Shown here: one piece after another, positions 24,130 through 32,328 of the stretch
Position numbering within the stretch: position 1 is the stretch's first letter
Layout of the letters: each line of letters begins with the position of its first letter
NCBI GenBank assembly: GCA_030430715.1
Contig: JAUIJZ010000026.1
Coordinates: 1-33,160 of the forward strand
Source: Alphaproteobacteria bacterium
GTDB lineage: Bacteria; Pseudomonadota; Alphaproteobacteria; Caulobacterales; Aquidulcibacteraceae
Length of the DNA: 33,160 nt
Direction of reading: 5' to 3'
The notes under the pieces: generated by a model
The model's database searches: none
Told to the model about the DNA's origin: nothing
Seen by the model: the letters and a program-made list of their open reading frames with translations, nothing else
Program-made: the position numbers and the translations under genes

Positions 24130-27105
24130 ATGAAATATCTCAATCTGCTGTCATCGACAGCATTGGCTTGTGCTGCGCTCGTCTCACCAGCTCTCGCGCA
24201 AGATGACGATGATGAGGAGATCGTCGTCACAGGCACAAACATTCGCGGCGTCGCACCGGTTGGCGCCGATCCCACGGTTCTGACGCGCGAAGACATCGAA
24301 GAAAGCGGTCAGTCGCAGGTATCGGAAATTTTGCGGCAGCTGCCGCAAGCGCAGAGCAATTCGGCGTATTCCGATCTGCCTTTGCCGAATTCGCCTTACG
24401 GTATCCAAACCGGCGGCTTTGTAACGAGCAATCCGACGCGCGGCGCGGCGGTCGATCTGCGCGGCCTTGGCCCGAATGCGACCCTGGTTCTGGTGGATGG
24501 GCGCCGGCAGCTCGCCACGGGCACAACGGAATCGTTTGTTGAAGCCAATCGCGTGCCGCCATCCGCGCTCGAGCGGATCGAGGTCGTGACCGACGGCGCC
24601 TCCGCCATTTACGGATCCGACGCCGTGGCGGGAGTCGTCAACTACATCACGCGCAAGGATTATGAGGGGCTGGAATTCTCCGGCCGCTACACCTTCAACG
24701 ATACGTATGAGCAATGGGGCGGCGCGATCACCGGCGGGACCACGTGGGACCTAGGCGGGCGCCGCGGCAATGTTATCGCCACCTATGATTACGATTTCCG
24801 CGACCGCGTCACGCGTGCGGATAATCCCCGTTTCGGCGCGGATCAAACCGCGTATGGCGGCAACAATTCCATTTACGCTGCGGGTTCTGTACCCACCCCG
24901 TCGGGAGACGGCTTCTATAGCGCCAATGTTTGCCCGCCCGAGGCGGACTTTTATTTCGAGCCGAATAATATCTGCATCGATCTCACCGGCGGCGTGACCA
25001 TACTGGGCGAACCGACCGTCCAATATTTTGACCTCGCGGGCCTGGATCCCGTCACTGGCGCGCCGGTGGCGTCGTCTGCACTGGCATTTCCCACCAATGT
25101 ACAAAGCAGCGATCCATTCAGCGCGTTCCAGCCGGAACAAGTGCGCAATTCGCTCAATGTGTATGTGAATCAGGATCTGACGTCTTGGCTAAGCGCTTAC
25201 GCGCAGGCCACCGTTTCAGTCCGGGAAACGACACAAATCAGCTACAACCGCACAACGGTTACGGTGACGGACGAAAGTCCGTTCTTTCCCGATTTTACGG
25301 GAACAGCGCCGGAGGAGGTGTCAGTCCCGGTGCAGAACATATCGCAGACCGTGCGCGAGTCTGAAGACTATCAAGATGCGATCACAGTGGGTCTGCGCGC
25401 CGATCTTGGGCGCGATTGGGAGGGCGAGTTCTATGCGACGCGCTCCACCGCGGAGTTCTCTCCCAACGTTAATAGCGGCGGGTCCCGTAGCCCAACCCAA
25501 GCTGCATTGAGCCGTCTCGCTTTGCGTGGCGAATATAATCCATTCTCAGGCATGCCAATTTCGCAAGATCTTCTGGATGCGGCGACGTATCAGGGCGGCG
25601 AGGATATTGGCTCTGAATCCGAAGCCGAGGCTTGGGATTACGTACTCAAATTCAACGGCCCATTGTTCGAGTTGCCCGGCGGCGAAATACGCGTCGCCGT
25701 CGGCGCTGAATACGCGACCTTCGAGAATGCCTATACGTTGTCGGACGTTGCTGCCGATTGCGCCGACGACGATGACAATGACGCCACAGATCCTACTCCG
25801 GCTGCTCCGCGATGCGTTCTGACCTATGCCAGGAACGACATTCGCTCCGGCACGGCTGAACGAGATGTCAGCGCCCTCTTCGGGGAAATCTATATTCCCA
25901 TCGTGGGCGAGAACAATTCTCTGCCTTTTGTACAAAGGTTCGACATCAATCTGGCGGCGCGCTGGGAGGATTATTCCGACTTTGGCCAGACGCTCAATCC
26001 GCGGGTTGGCTTTACCTGGGACTGGAACGACGAATTCACAATTCGCGGGTCATGGGGCGAATCCTATCGCGCGCCGAATTTGACGGAACTGTCGGCGTCC
26101 TCGCTGCCATACGTCTTCACCAATCCAGACAATCGCGTGCCGCCGGCGAACCCTGCGGATCCGGCGCCGCAAACCATCCAATTGACACTGAATGGGGCCA
26201 ACCCTGATCTGGGTCCGGAAACGGCGACCAATTGGTCCCTCGGTTTCGACTACAGACCCAGTTTTTTGAGCGGGCTGAGAATGTCGGCCAGCTATTATGA
26301 GGTCGATTATACGGACAAGATCGCGATTCAGAACGTGACGTTCTTCTTGGAACAGGATACGGCGGCTCTATACGCGCCCTTCGTCATCGACGTTGTGGGG
26401 GGCGGCGTAGATTATCCTAACTGCGATCCGCAAGATCCCACCACGTACGCGCCGGAAGTTGCGGCGGTGATGAATACGCCGCCGACATTTGAAGTGAATC
26501 CGGGCGACATTTGCCGGGTGCAGACCATCCTGGACGGGCGCTGGCAGAATTCGGCTTCCGTTGTTCAGACGGGCATGGATCTCGATATCTCCTACCGATG
26601 GACGATGGGACGTAACGATTTTGACGCCGGCCTGAACGTCAACAAGATTTTCTCGATCGAGGAGACGCTTGTCGCCGGTGGACCAATGACCACGCCCGAT
26701 CCGCTGGGGCGTATCTATATGCCGCTGGATTTCCGTGCGCGGGGCAATTTCCGTTGGCGGCGCGGTCCGTTCTCGGCCAACCTCACGATCCATTATTTGC
26801 CGGAATACACGAACGATATCGGCTTCATTCGCATTTATGAGCCGCCGACAGCGAACGATCCGCAAGGGCCGACGGTCGAAATCGATTCCTGGACCACGGC
26901 GGATTTGTCTTTGTCGTACGACATTCGAGACAATGAATCGATGGGCTTCCTGAACGGCGTGCGTCTTGGCCTCAACATCACGAACATCACCGATGAAGAT
27001 GCGCCAATCGTGCTTTCGGGCACGTCATTGAACACGTCCTATGATGGCCGCGCTCACAATCCCTATGGCCGCACGTTCAACATCCAGCTGACGAAGCGGT
27101 TCTAA
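24130..27105 (+). CDS. TonB-dependent outer-membrane receptor
   Basis: A 991-residue receptor for TonB-driven uptake across the outer membrane. Signal peptide MKYLNLLSSTALACAALVSP ends ALAQ. A TonB-box-like EEIVVTGTNI follows, then a plug domain (about 32-165) with VDLRGLGPNATLVLVDGRR and GASAIYGSDAVAGVVNYITR. The beta barrel ends in FNIQLTKRF with terminal Phe. An acidic Asp-rich insert (about 558-570) and repeated surface loops are visible. GGGAGG precedes ATG 24130; the upstream reading from 24076 lacks the signal peptide. Type and size resemble caulobacterial or sphingomonad receptors for oligosaccharides or aromatics; substrate not shown. Confidence 0.93.
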   Translation: MKYLNLLSSTALACAALVSPALAQDDDDEEIVVTGTNIRGVAPVGADPTVLTREDIEESGQSQVSEILRQLPQAQSNSAYSDLPLPNSPYGIQTGGFVTSNPTRGAAVDLRGLGPNATLVLVDGRRQLATGTTESFVEANRVPPSALERIEVVTDGASAIYGSDAVAGVVNYITRKDYEGLEFSGRYTFNDTYEQWGGAITGGTTWDLGGRRGNVIATYDYDFRDRVTRADNPRFGADQTAYGGNNSIYAAGSVPTPSGDGFYSANVCPPEADFYFEPNNICIDLTGGVTILGEPTVQYFDLAGLDPVTGAPVASSALAFPTNVQSSDPFSAFQPEQVRNSLNVYVNQDLTSWLSAYAQATVSVRETTQISYNRTTVTVTDESPFFPDFTGTAPEEVSVPVQNISQTVRESEDYQDAITVGLRADLGRDWEGEFYATRSTAEFSPNVNSGGSRSPTQAALSRLALRGEYNPFSGMPISQDLLDAATYQGGEDIGSESEAEAWDYVLKFNGPLFELPGGEIRVAVGAEYATFENAYTLSDVAADCADDDDNDATDPTPAAPRCVLTYARNDIRSGTAERDVSALFGEIYIPIVGENNSLPFVQRFDINLAARWEDYSDFGQTLNPRVGFTWDWNDEFTIRGSWGESYRAPNLTELSASSLPYVFTNPDNRVPPANPADPAPQTIQLTLNGANPDLGPETATNWSLGFDYRPSFLSGLRMSASYYEVDYTDKIAIQNVTFFLEQDTAALYAPFVIDVVGGGVDYPNCDPQDPTTYAPEVAAVMNTPPTFEVNPGDICRVQTILDGRWQNSASVVQTGMDLDISYRWTMGRNDFDAGLNVNKIFSIEETLVAGGPMTTPDPLGRIYMPLDFRARGNFRWRRGPFSANLTIHYLPEYTNDIGFIRIYEPPTANDPQGPTVEIDSWTTADLSLSYDIRDNESMGFLNGVRLGLNITNITDEDAPIVLSGTSLNTSYDGRAHNPYGRTFNIQLTKRF

Positions 27106-27125
27106 GCATAAGCAGTGCAAATGAA

Positions 27126-27153
27126 GCGGCGGCCCGAAAGGGCCGCCGTTTTT
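27126..27153 (+). terminator. Strong rho-independent terminator after the TonB receptor
   Basis: CGGCGGCCC (27127-27135), loop GAAA, GGGCCGCCG (27140-27148) and then TTTTTC. A 9-base perfect GC stem with a T run just 20 bases after the stop. The reverse strand has no matching T run, so it serves the receptor gene. Confidence 0.93.
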
Positions 27154-27168
27154 CTTTGGGCGCGCCGC

Positions 27169-27450
27169 TTAGCGCTCCTTGTTCCACTCCACTGGCGCGC
27201 TGATGGTGAAGGGCAGTTCGCGCGTGGAGATGGTGGATTGCTGGCCGTTCTCGTGAATGAGCGTGACGCGTCCGAACGCGGGCACGGCGACGACGGCGGT
27301 GACGGTGTCGACCCAGTCGTGCAAAATGGCGCGCGCGCGCGCCAAACGCTCGCCGCCCATGGTAGCCTCGCCGGACGCTTCAACTTCTTCGGCCATCGCC
27401 ATCACATCGTCTGCGGCGGCTTGAACGTGGTCTGACGGCTTGTCGCTCAT
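27169..27450 (-). CDS. Hypothetical protein, 93 residues
   Basis: Not recognised. A soluble chain of 93 residues, with an N-terminal helix rich in Ala/Glu (VQAAADDVMAMAEEVEASGE, 9-28) and a beta-rich second half (FGRVTLIHENGQQSTISTRE). Codon usage looks native, and AAGGATA precedes ATG 27450. It begins about 66 bases after the stop of the SMP-30-like gene on the same strand and may be co-transcribed with it, so it could serve the same pathway. Convergent with the receptor's terminator. Confidence 0.62.
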   Translation of the reverse strand: MSDKPSDHVQAAADDVMAMAEEVEASGEATMGGERLARARAILHDWVDTVTAVVAVPAFGRVTLIHENGQQSTISTRELPFTISAPVEWNKER

Positions 27451-27516
27451 AAGGTATCCTTCGCTTTCACCGGCAAACTGAGGGCGCGGCGCTGCTTCGG
27501 CAAGGCCGCGCAGCGA

Positions 27517-28383
27517 TCAAATGCGAAACCGCGGCGGTTCGGCGGCCAAACCGGCGGTATCGAAGCGCGCGCGGTAGAGCGTGGAATCCGGAGCAGGGAT
27601 CGGTTCGTTCCGAGCCAGGGCGGTCGCCGATTCCGGCGTCACAATGGTGACGTAGAGGTCGCGCGCATCGGCGCCGGCGAAGCAGACATTGGTGGACGCG
27701 CGTCCAGGAAGAGAAACGCGCCGGTCAACAATATCGCCGGGGCCGATGCGCATGAGCTCGCTGGAGCTGAAGCCGCAAATCCAAACGCCGCCATCGCTAT
27801 CCAGCGCCATGCCGTCACAATCAGGCTTGTCGAGCAGCATGCGCGCTGGACCTAGCGCGCCATCGCTTGCGATGTCGTAGACGAACACGCCAACGAAGCT
27901 TTCATTGTGATAGAGGCGCTTGCCGTCTGGGCTGAGGCCGAGGCCGTTGGAAAAACGCAGACCTTCGGCAAGCTTGTGCGCGCGGCGATCTTTGTCGAGC
28001 CGGTAGAGCGCGGAAGGGCCTGGACGTTTGCCTTTCAGGATTGAGGGCAGATCAATTGTGCCGAAATAAATGCCGCCCTGGCCGTCAGGAATCATTTCGT
28101 TGACGCCGCCGATTGGCGCGCCGTCGAGTTCGTCCAGCAGCATGCCAGAGGCGCCGGTTTGCGGGTCGAGCCAGCGAATGCCGCCTGGTCCGGAGATCAA
28201 CATGCGTCCGTCTGAATTGGGCATGATCGAAGCGAGCATGTGCTGGTCGGTGAGGAAGCTGTCGCTGGCGCCGCTGACGATGCGACGCATGCCGCCGCGT
28301 GTCACGTCGCTGAGCCAGATGGCGTCGCCGGCAACGCAGAGCGCTTCGAGATAATAGCCTGAGGCGATGGCTTCAAATTGCAC
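27517..28383 (-). CDS. SMP-30/gluconolactonase-like protein
   Basis: A 288-residue six-bladed propeller lactonase-type protein, likely opening a sugar or other lactone with a divalent metal. Visible metal-site regions are EALCVAGDAIWLSDV (13-27, Glu ligand), GGVNEMIPDGQGGIYFGT, RFSNGLGLSPDGKRLYHNES (Asn ligand) and CDGMALDSDGGVWICGF (Asp ligand). I start at GTG 28383 because AGGAAAG lies about eight bases upstream; the open frame begins at GTG 28404. It diverges from the dehydrogenase at 28477, so the two may share control. Confidence 0.85.
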   Translation of the reverse strand: MQFEAIASGYYLEALCVAGDAIWLSDVTRGGMRRIVSGASDSFLTDQHMLASIMPNSDGRMLISGPGGIRWLDPQTGASGMLLDELDGAPIGGVNEMIPDGQGGIYFGTIDLPSILKGKRPGPSALYRLDKDRRAHKLAEGLRFSNGLGLSPDGKRLYHNESFVGVFVYDIASDGALGPARMLLDKPDCDGMALDSDGGVWICGFSSSELMRIGPGDIVDRRVSLPGRASTNVCFAGADARDLYVTIVTPESATALARNEPIPAPDSTLYRARFDTAGLAAEPPRFRI

Positions 28384-28476
28384 GGCGTTTCTTTCCTGCT
28401 GCACTCATTTCGCCTTGCGCGCCATTGCCTAGCGCCGATGGGATGGCAATAGTTTGCGAAACCAGGGGAGACAGTA

Positions 28477-29244
28477 TTGCTGAAGCGCTTTGAGGGCAAA
28501 GTGATCGCCATGGCCGGCGGTTCGGGGGGGATCGGCGGCGGCGTGTCGCGCCGTTTGGCGCAAGAAGGCGCCGCGGTACTTGTCGGCGACATCAATCTTG
28601 AAGCGGCGCAGAGAACCGTGGCGGAGATCGAGCAGGCGGGCGGCAAGGCCGCGGCATGCCGGCTCGATATCGGCGACGAAGCCAGCGTTTCCGATTTCAT
28701 GGCGATGGCGGTGCGCGCGTTTGGCGGTCTGGATGGCTGCCACGTCAATGCGCTCGATCCGTCGCGCAATGCTGACGATGTCGATGTCACCATGATGGAT
28801 ATGGCGAATTTCGACTACATGATGCACGTCAATATGCGCGGCTATGTGCTGTGCACGCGCCATGCGGTGCCTTTGCTGGTCGCGCGCGGCGGCGGCGCCA
28901 TGCTTTATACAAGTTCGGGCGCTGCCTATGTCGGCGAAGCGGTGCGCCCAGTTTACGCTATGGCGAAAAGCGCCATCCACGCGCTGTCACGTCATGTTGC
29001 GAGCCGCTTCGGCAAGCAGGGCGTGCGCGCCAATGTGGTTTGCCCGGGCGTGATCTGGCACGAGGGCGTCGCCGCGGCGGTGGGCGAGGCGTTCAAAGAT
29101 CAGATCGTCGAAAGCCTGAGAGTGACGCGGATCGGCGTGCCTGAAGATATCGCCGCAACAGCGGCGCTGCTGCTTTCGGAGGATGGCGGCTTCATCACCG
29201 GGCAGGTGATCAATGTCGATGGCGGCACGACGATGCGCGCTTAA
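28477..29244 (+). CDS. Short-chain dehydrogenase/reductase
   Basis: Classical SDR of 255 residues. It has GGSGGIGGGVSRRLA (cofactor), VGDINLEAAQ (NAD-type Asp at strand 2), YTSSGAAYVGEAVRPVYAMAKSA with the Ser, Tyr and Lys catalytic set, and CPGVIWHEGV and INVDGGTT at the end. The usual NNAG motif is replaced by VNALDPSRN, an unusual feature that hints at a divergent subgroup. The TTG start at 28477 is supported by AGGGGAG nine bases upstream. Divergent from the SMP-30 gene and convergent (4-base overlap) with the aldo/keto reductase. Substrate unknown. Confidence 0.88.
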   Translation: MLKRFEGKVIAMAGGSGGIGGGVSRRLAQEGAAVLVGDINLEAAQRTVAEIEQAGGKAAACRLDIGDEASVSDFMAMAVRAFGGLDGCHVNALDPSRNADDVDVTMMDMANFDYMMHVNMRGYVLCTRHAVPLLVARGGGAMLYTSSGAAYVGEAVRPVYAMAKSAIHALSRHVASRFGKQGVRANVVCPGVIWHEGVAAAVGEAFKDQIVESLRVTRIGVPEDIAATAALLLSEDGGFITGQVINVDGGTTMRA

Positions 29245-30191
29245 GCGGCGCTATCGAGCCGCGCCATTTCGTCTGGTGTGAGCGTGAGCGTTATCGACGC
29301 TGCAAGATCCCTCAATTGATCCAGGCTGGTCGCGCTGGCGATGGGCGTGACGTTCGGCTTCGCGGCAAGCCAAGCAAGCGCGATGGCGGCGAGATTGGTT
29401 CCGCGTTGCGCGGCGATTTCATCCATCGCCGCCAGCATGGCGAACCCATTGCCGTCCAAATAGCTCTGCACGCCACGGCCGCGGCGGCTTTTCGCAAGGT
29501 CCGCAGCCTGGCGGTATTTGCCGGACAGATAGCCTTGCGCGAGGCCAAAATAAGCCATCACGCCAAGATTCTGCTTCAGGCAGATGTCGCGGAAGCTGGT
29601 TTCATAATCGCGCTCAAGCAGATTGTAATGCGGCTGATAGGCCGTGTAAGGCGGCGCGCCGATCTGCTTTGCGGTTTCAAGCGCGGAGACGAGACGCTCG
29701 GGCGTAAAATTTGACGCGCCGATCGCGCGCACTTTTCCAGATTTGATGAGTTGCTCGTAAGCGCGCGCGGTTTCCTCTTGCGGCGCCTTGGCGTCGTCCA
29801 TGTGGGAAAAATAGAGATCGACATAATCGGTGCGCAGGCGGCGAAGCGAATGTTCAATGGCTTGGCGGAGGTAAGCGGCGCCGAGACCCTCCATGCCTTC
29901 GCCCATTGGGCCGCCAACCTTGGTGACGATAATGACGTCGTCTCGTTTGCCGCGTTTGGCGAGCCAATCGCCGATCATGCTTTCGGACTCTCCGCCTTCA
30001 TGGCCGGGAAGGTAGCGGACATAGAAATCCGCCGTGTCGATGGCGGCGCCTGGTCCGGCTGCTTCGGCGTAGGCGTCGAGCAGCGCGAAACTGTTGGCGC
30101 GATCCATCTTGCCATGGCCGAACACGTTGCCGCCTAAGATGAGGGGGGCAACATGCAAGCCCGTGGCGCCGAGCGGGCGAAGTGTGGACAT
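29241..30191 (-). CDS. Aldo/keto reductase
   Basis: A 316-residue NADPH-dependent oxidoreductase of the AKR fold. The catalytic tetrad is recognisable: D52 and Y57 in DTADFY, K91 in VTKVGG, H130 in YFSHMDD. LRRLRTDYVDLYFSHMDD and IGASNFTPERL are family signatures. AAAGGAAA precedes ATG 30191. Next to an SDR and a lactonase-like gene, it may act in the same carbonyl or sugar pathway. Stop overlaps that of the SDR by 4 bases. Confidence 0.9.
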   Translation of the reverse strand: MSTLRPLGATGLHVAPLILGGNVFGHGKMDRANSFALLDAYAEAAGPGAAIDTADFYVRYLPGHEGGESESMIGDWLAKRGKRDDVIIVTKVGGPMGEGMEGLGAAYLRQAIEHSLRRLRTDYVDLYFSHMDDAKAPQEETARAYEQLIKSGKVRAIGASNFTPERLVSALETAKQIGAPPYTAYQPHYNLLERDYETSFRDICLKQNLGVMAYFGLAQGYLSGKYRQAADLAKSRRGRGVQSYLDGNGFAMLAAMDEIAAQRGTNLAAIALAWLAAKPNVTPIASATSLDQLRDLAASITLTLTPDEMARLDSAA

Positions 30192-30260
30192 GCGGTTTCC
30201 TTTCAGCTTCAGCCTTCATAGCAATGTGACGCACAGGTCCAAAATGCGTTGGAGACGTGG

Positions 30261-31046
30261 ATGTGGAACCGGGGGATGATATCGCGTCGCGCGGCGGCGG
30301 CAGGGATGCTGGGATGCGCCGTTCAGGCTTGCGCGCCAGAGCGGGCATCTTCCGCGGTTCGTGTATTCGCGGCGTCGAGTCTAACGGATGCGCTAAGTCA
30401 AATTGGCGCTGCGTTTGAAACGGCGGGGAACACCGCGCCTGTGCTGAACTTCGCGGCCAGTTCTATTCTGGCGCGGCAGATCGAACAGGGCGCGCCGGCT
30501 GATCTATTCATTTCGGCGGACGAGAATTGGATGGATTATCTTGCGCAGCACGACCTGATACATACCGCCACGCGGTCGAGCGTGCTCTCCAACAGCATTG
30601 TCCTTGTCGTGCCGGCTGATAGCGCGCTTGATCTGCAGATAGGCGAGGGCTTCGATCTCGCGGGCGCGCTCAATGGCGGGCGTCTGGCCATGGCTGATCC
30701 CGATAGCGTTCCGGCTGGCCGATACGCGCGCGCGGCGCTGGAGCATCTGGGGGGGTGGCGCAGCGTTGAAGCTGCTGTGGTGCGTGCGGAGAATGTGCGA
30801 ACGGCGTTGCGTTTTGTTGAACTCGGCGAGGCTGCAGCGGGCATTGTGTACAAAACGGACGCCATGATTGCGCGCGGCCGCGTGCGGATCGCCGGCGAGT
30901 TTCCTCAGCAAAGTCATCCGCAAATTTCTTATCCCATGGCGGTGGTGCGCGGCGGACGCGCGGATGAAGCGATGGCGTTCGCGGAATTCCTGCATGCGCC
31001 GGCCGCACGCGAGATTTTTTCGCGGCTTGGTTTTGTCGTGCTCTAG
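30261..31046 (+). CDS. modA: ModA-like molybdate-binding protein, orphan
   Basis: Periplasmic solute-binding protein of the ModA type, 261 residues from ATG 30261. A twin-arginine-type start ISRRAAAAG and a Cys at 24 (AVQAC, possible lipobox) are followed by VRVFAASSLTDALSQIGAAF and FAASSILARQIEQGAPADLFISADENWMDYL. DPDSVPAGRYARAALEHLG and the C-terminal SYPMAVVRG match ModA well. GGAG lies about six bases upstream of this ATG; the open frame begins with a TTG at 30249. No modB or modC follows, so it is an orphan, or its permease lies elsewhere. Anion choice is by family. Confidence 0.82.
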   Translation: MWNRGMISRRAAAAGMLGCAVQACAPERASSAVRVFAASSLTDALSQIGAAFETAGNTAPVLNFAASSILARQIEQGAPADLFISADENWMDYLAQHDLIHTATRSSVLSNSIVLVVPADSALDLQIGEGFDLAGALNGGRLAMADPDSVPAGRYARAALEHLGGWRSVEAAVVRAENVRTALRFVELGEAAAGIVYKTDAMIARGRVRIAGEFPQQSHPQISYPMAVVRGGRADEAMAFAEFLHAPAAREIFSRLGFVVL

Positions 31047-31147
31047 CAGCGTGGCGCATCGCCGGGGCGATTGAGCGTTAACGCCGGCGCCGAATCCTTC
31101 CGGCTGGGTGCGATTTGCCGGTATGTGTGCAAGCAGGGAGACGCATA

Positions 31148-32317
31148 ATGAGCGAGCAAACGCGCCGGAAGAGCGATGCGGCCGAATTGATGGCGAGGGC
31201 GAAGGCCGCCACGTCGCTTGAGAATTTCGGCGAAGATTCATTTCGCGAGGGGCTGGAGCTTCTCGTCGCTTCGGCCAATGCGGAAGCGCGCTTTACCGAG
31301 ATGGGGCAAGCCGCGTTCGAAGCGCAGGTCGTGGATTATCTTTCCGGCCGTTTGCAGGTTGAAGATTGGTACGCGCGCCATCCGGAAATCGACGAGCAGC
31401 AGATCGTGGCGCCGCTGATTGGTCTGGGATTGCCCCGCACGGGATCGACGGCGCTGTCGTGCTTGCTCGCCGAAGATCCCGCCATCCGCTATTTGCGCAA
31501 TTGGGAGGCGGTGCAGCCTTGCCCGCCGCCGGAAACGGCGACGCAACATGCCGATCCGCGCATCGAGAAGGCCAAGCAAGTGCTTGAGCGGCGCGACCGT
31601 TTGTTTCCGCGTATGAAGACGATGGTGCCGAGCACGGCGACCGGGCCGATGGAATGCCAGACCTTCATGGGCCAGGATTTCAAATCGCAGATCTTCCAGG
31701 CGTTCGCGCACATCCCGAGCTACGTGGAATGGTTCAACAACAAGGCCGACCTTGTGCCGACCTATCGTCACGTGAAGCGCGTGCTGAAGCTGCTGCAATG
31801 GCGCTGCCCGCCGACGAATTGGCGGCTCAAGAACCCAACGAACATTCTATTCATAGACGCTTTGGACCAGGTGTTTCCCGATGCGCGCTATTGGATGACG
31901 CATCGTGATATCGCCAGCGTGCTGCCGTCCGTGGCCGATCTCTATTTTGAATTGTCGAAAGCCTATTCGGACGATGTCGATAAGGCGTACATTGCGCGCC
32001 AGAACGCCGACTGGACCGAGCTTGGCCTGCGCCGCGTGATCGCGTTCCGCGAGAAGGGCAACGATCATCGCTTCTTCGATATTCATTTCGCGCCGTTCCA
32101 GAAGGATCCGTTCCCGGTCATGGCCGAACTCTATCGCTTCTTGGGCGAGGATTTGTCGGAGGAGGCGCTGGCGCGGATGAAAGCTTGGCGGCAGAACACC
32201 CCGCGCGACAAGCATGGCGCCCATACCTACGACCCGGCGGAGTTCGGCATAGATCTCGTCGCGCTGCGTGAGCGTTTCCAATTTTACAGCAAGCGTTTCA
32301 ATGTGAAGACTGCCTGA
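31148..32317 (+). CDS. Sulfotransferase family protein (Sulfotransfer_3-like)
   Basis: A 389-residue protein with the PAPS 5'-phosphosulfate loop PLIGLGLPRTGSTALSCLLA (89-108; GLPRTGST 94-101). MGQDFKSQIFQAFAHIPSYV, NWRLKNPTNILFIDAL, YWMTHRDIASVLPSVADLY (the second PAPS segment) and RDKHGAHTYDPAEFGID complete the family pattern. It probably transfers sulfate from PAPS to a small molecule; the acceptor is unknown. ATG 31148 follows AGGGAG; the open frame begins at 31115 without a site. The next gene starts 11 bases after the stop. Confidence 0.85.
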   Translation: MSEQTRRKSDAAELMARAKAATSLENFGEDSFREGLELLVASANAEARFTEMGQAAFEAQVVDYLSGRLQVEDWYARHPEIDEQQIVAPLIGLGLPRTGSTALSCLLAEDPAIRYLRNWEAVQPCPPPETATQHADPRIEKAKQVLERRDRLFPRMKTMVPSTATGPMECQTFMGQDFKSQIFQAFAHIPSYVEWFNNKADLVPTYRHVKRVLKLLQWRCPPTNWRLKNPTNILFIDALDQVFPDARYWMTHRDIASVLPSVADLYFELSKAYSDDVDKAYIARQNADWTELGLRRVIAFREKGNDHRFFDIHFAPFQKDPFPVMAELYRFLGEDLSEEALARMKAWRQNTPRDKHGAHTYDPAEFGIDLVALRERFQFYSKRFNVKTA

Positions 32318-32328
32318 GGGGAGCAAAC

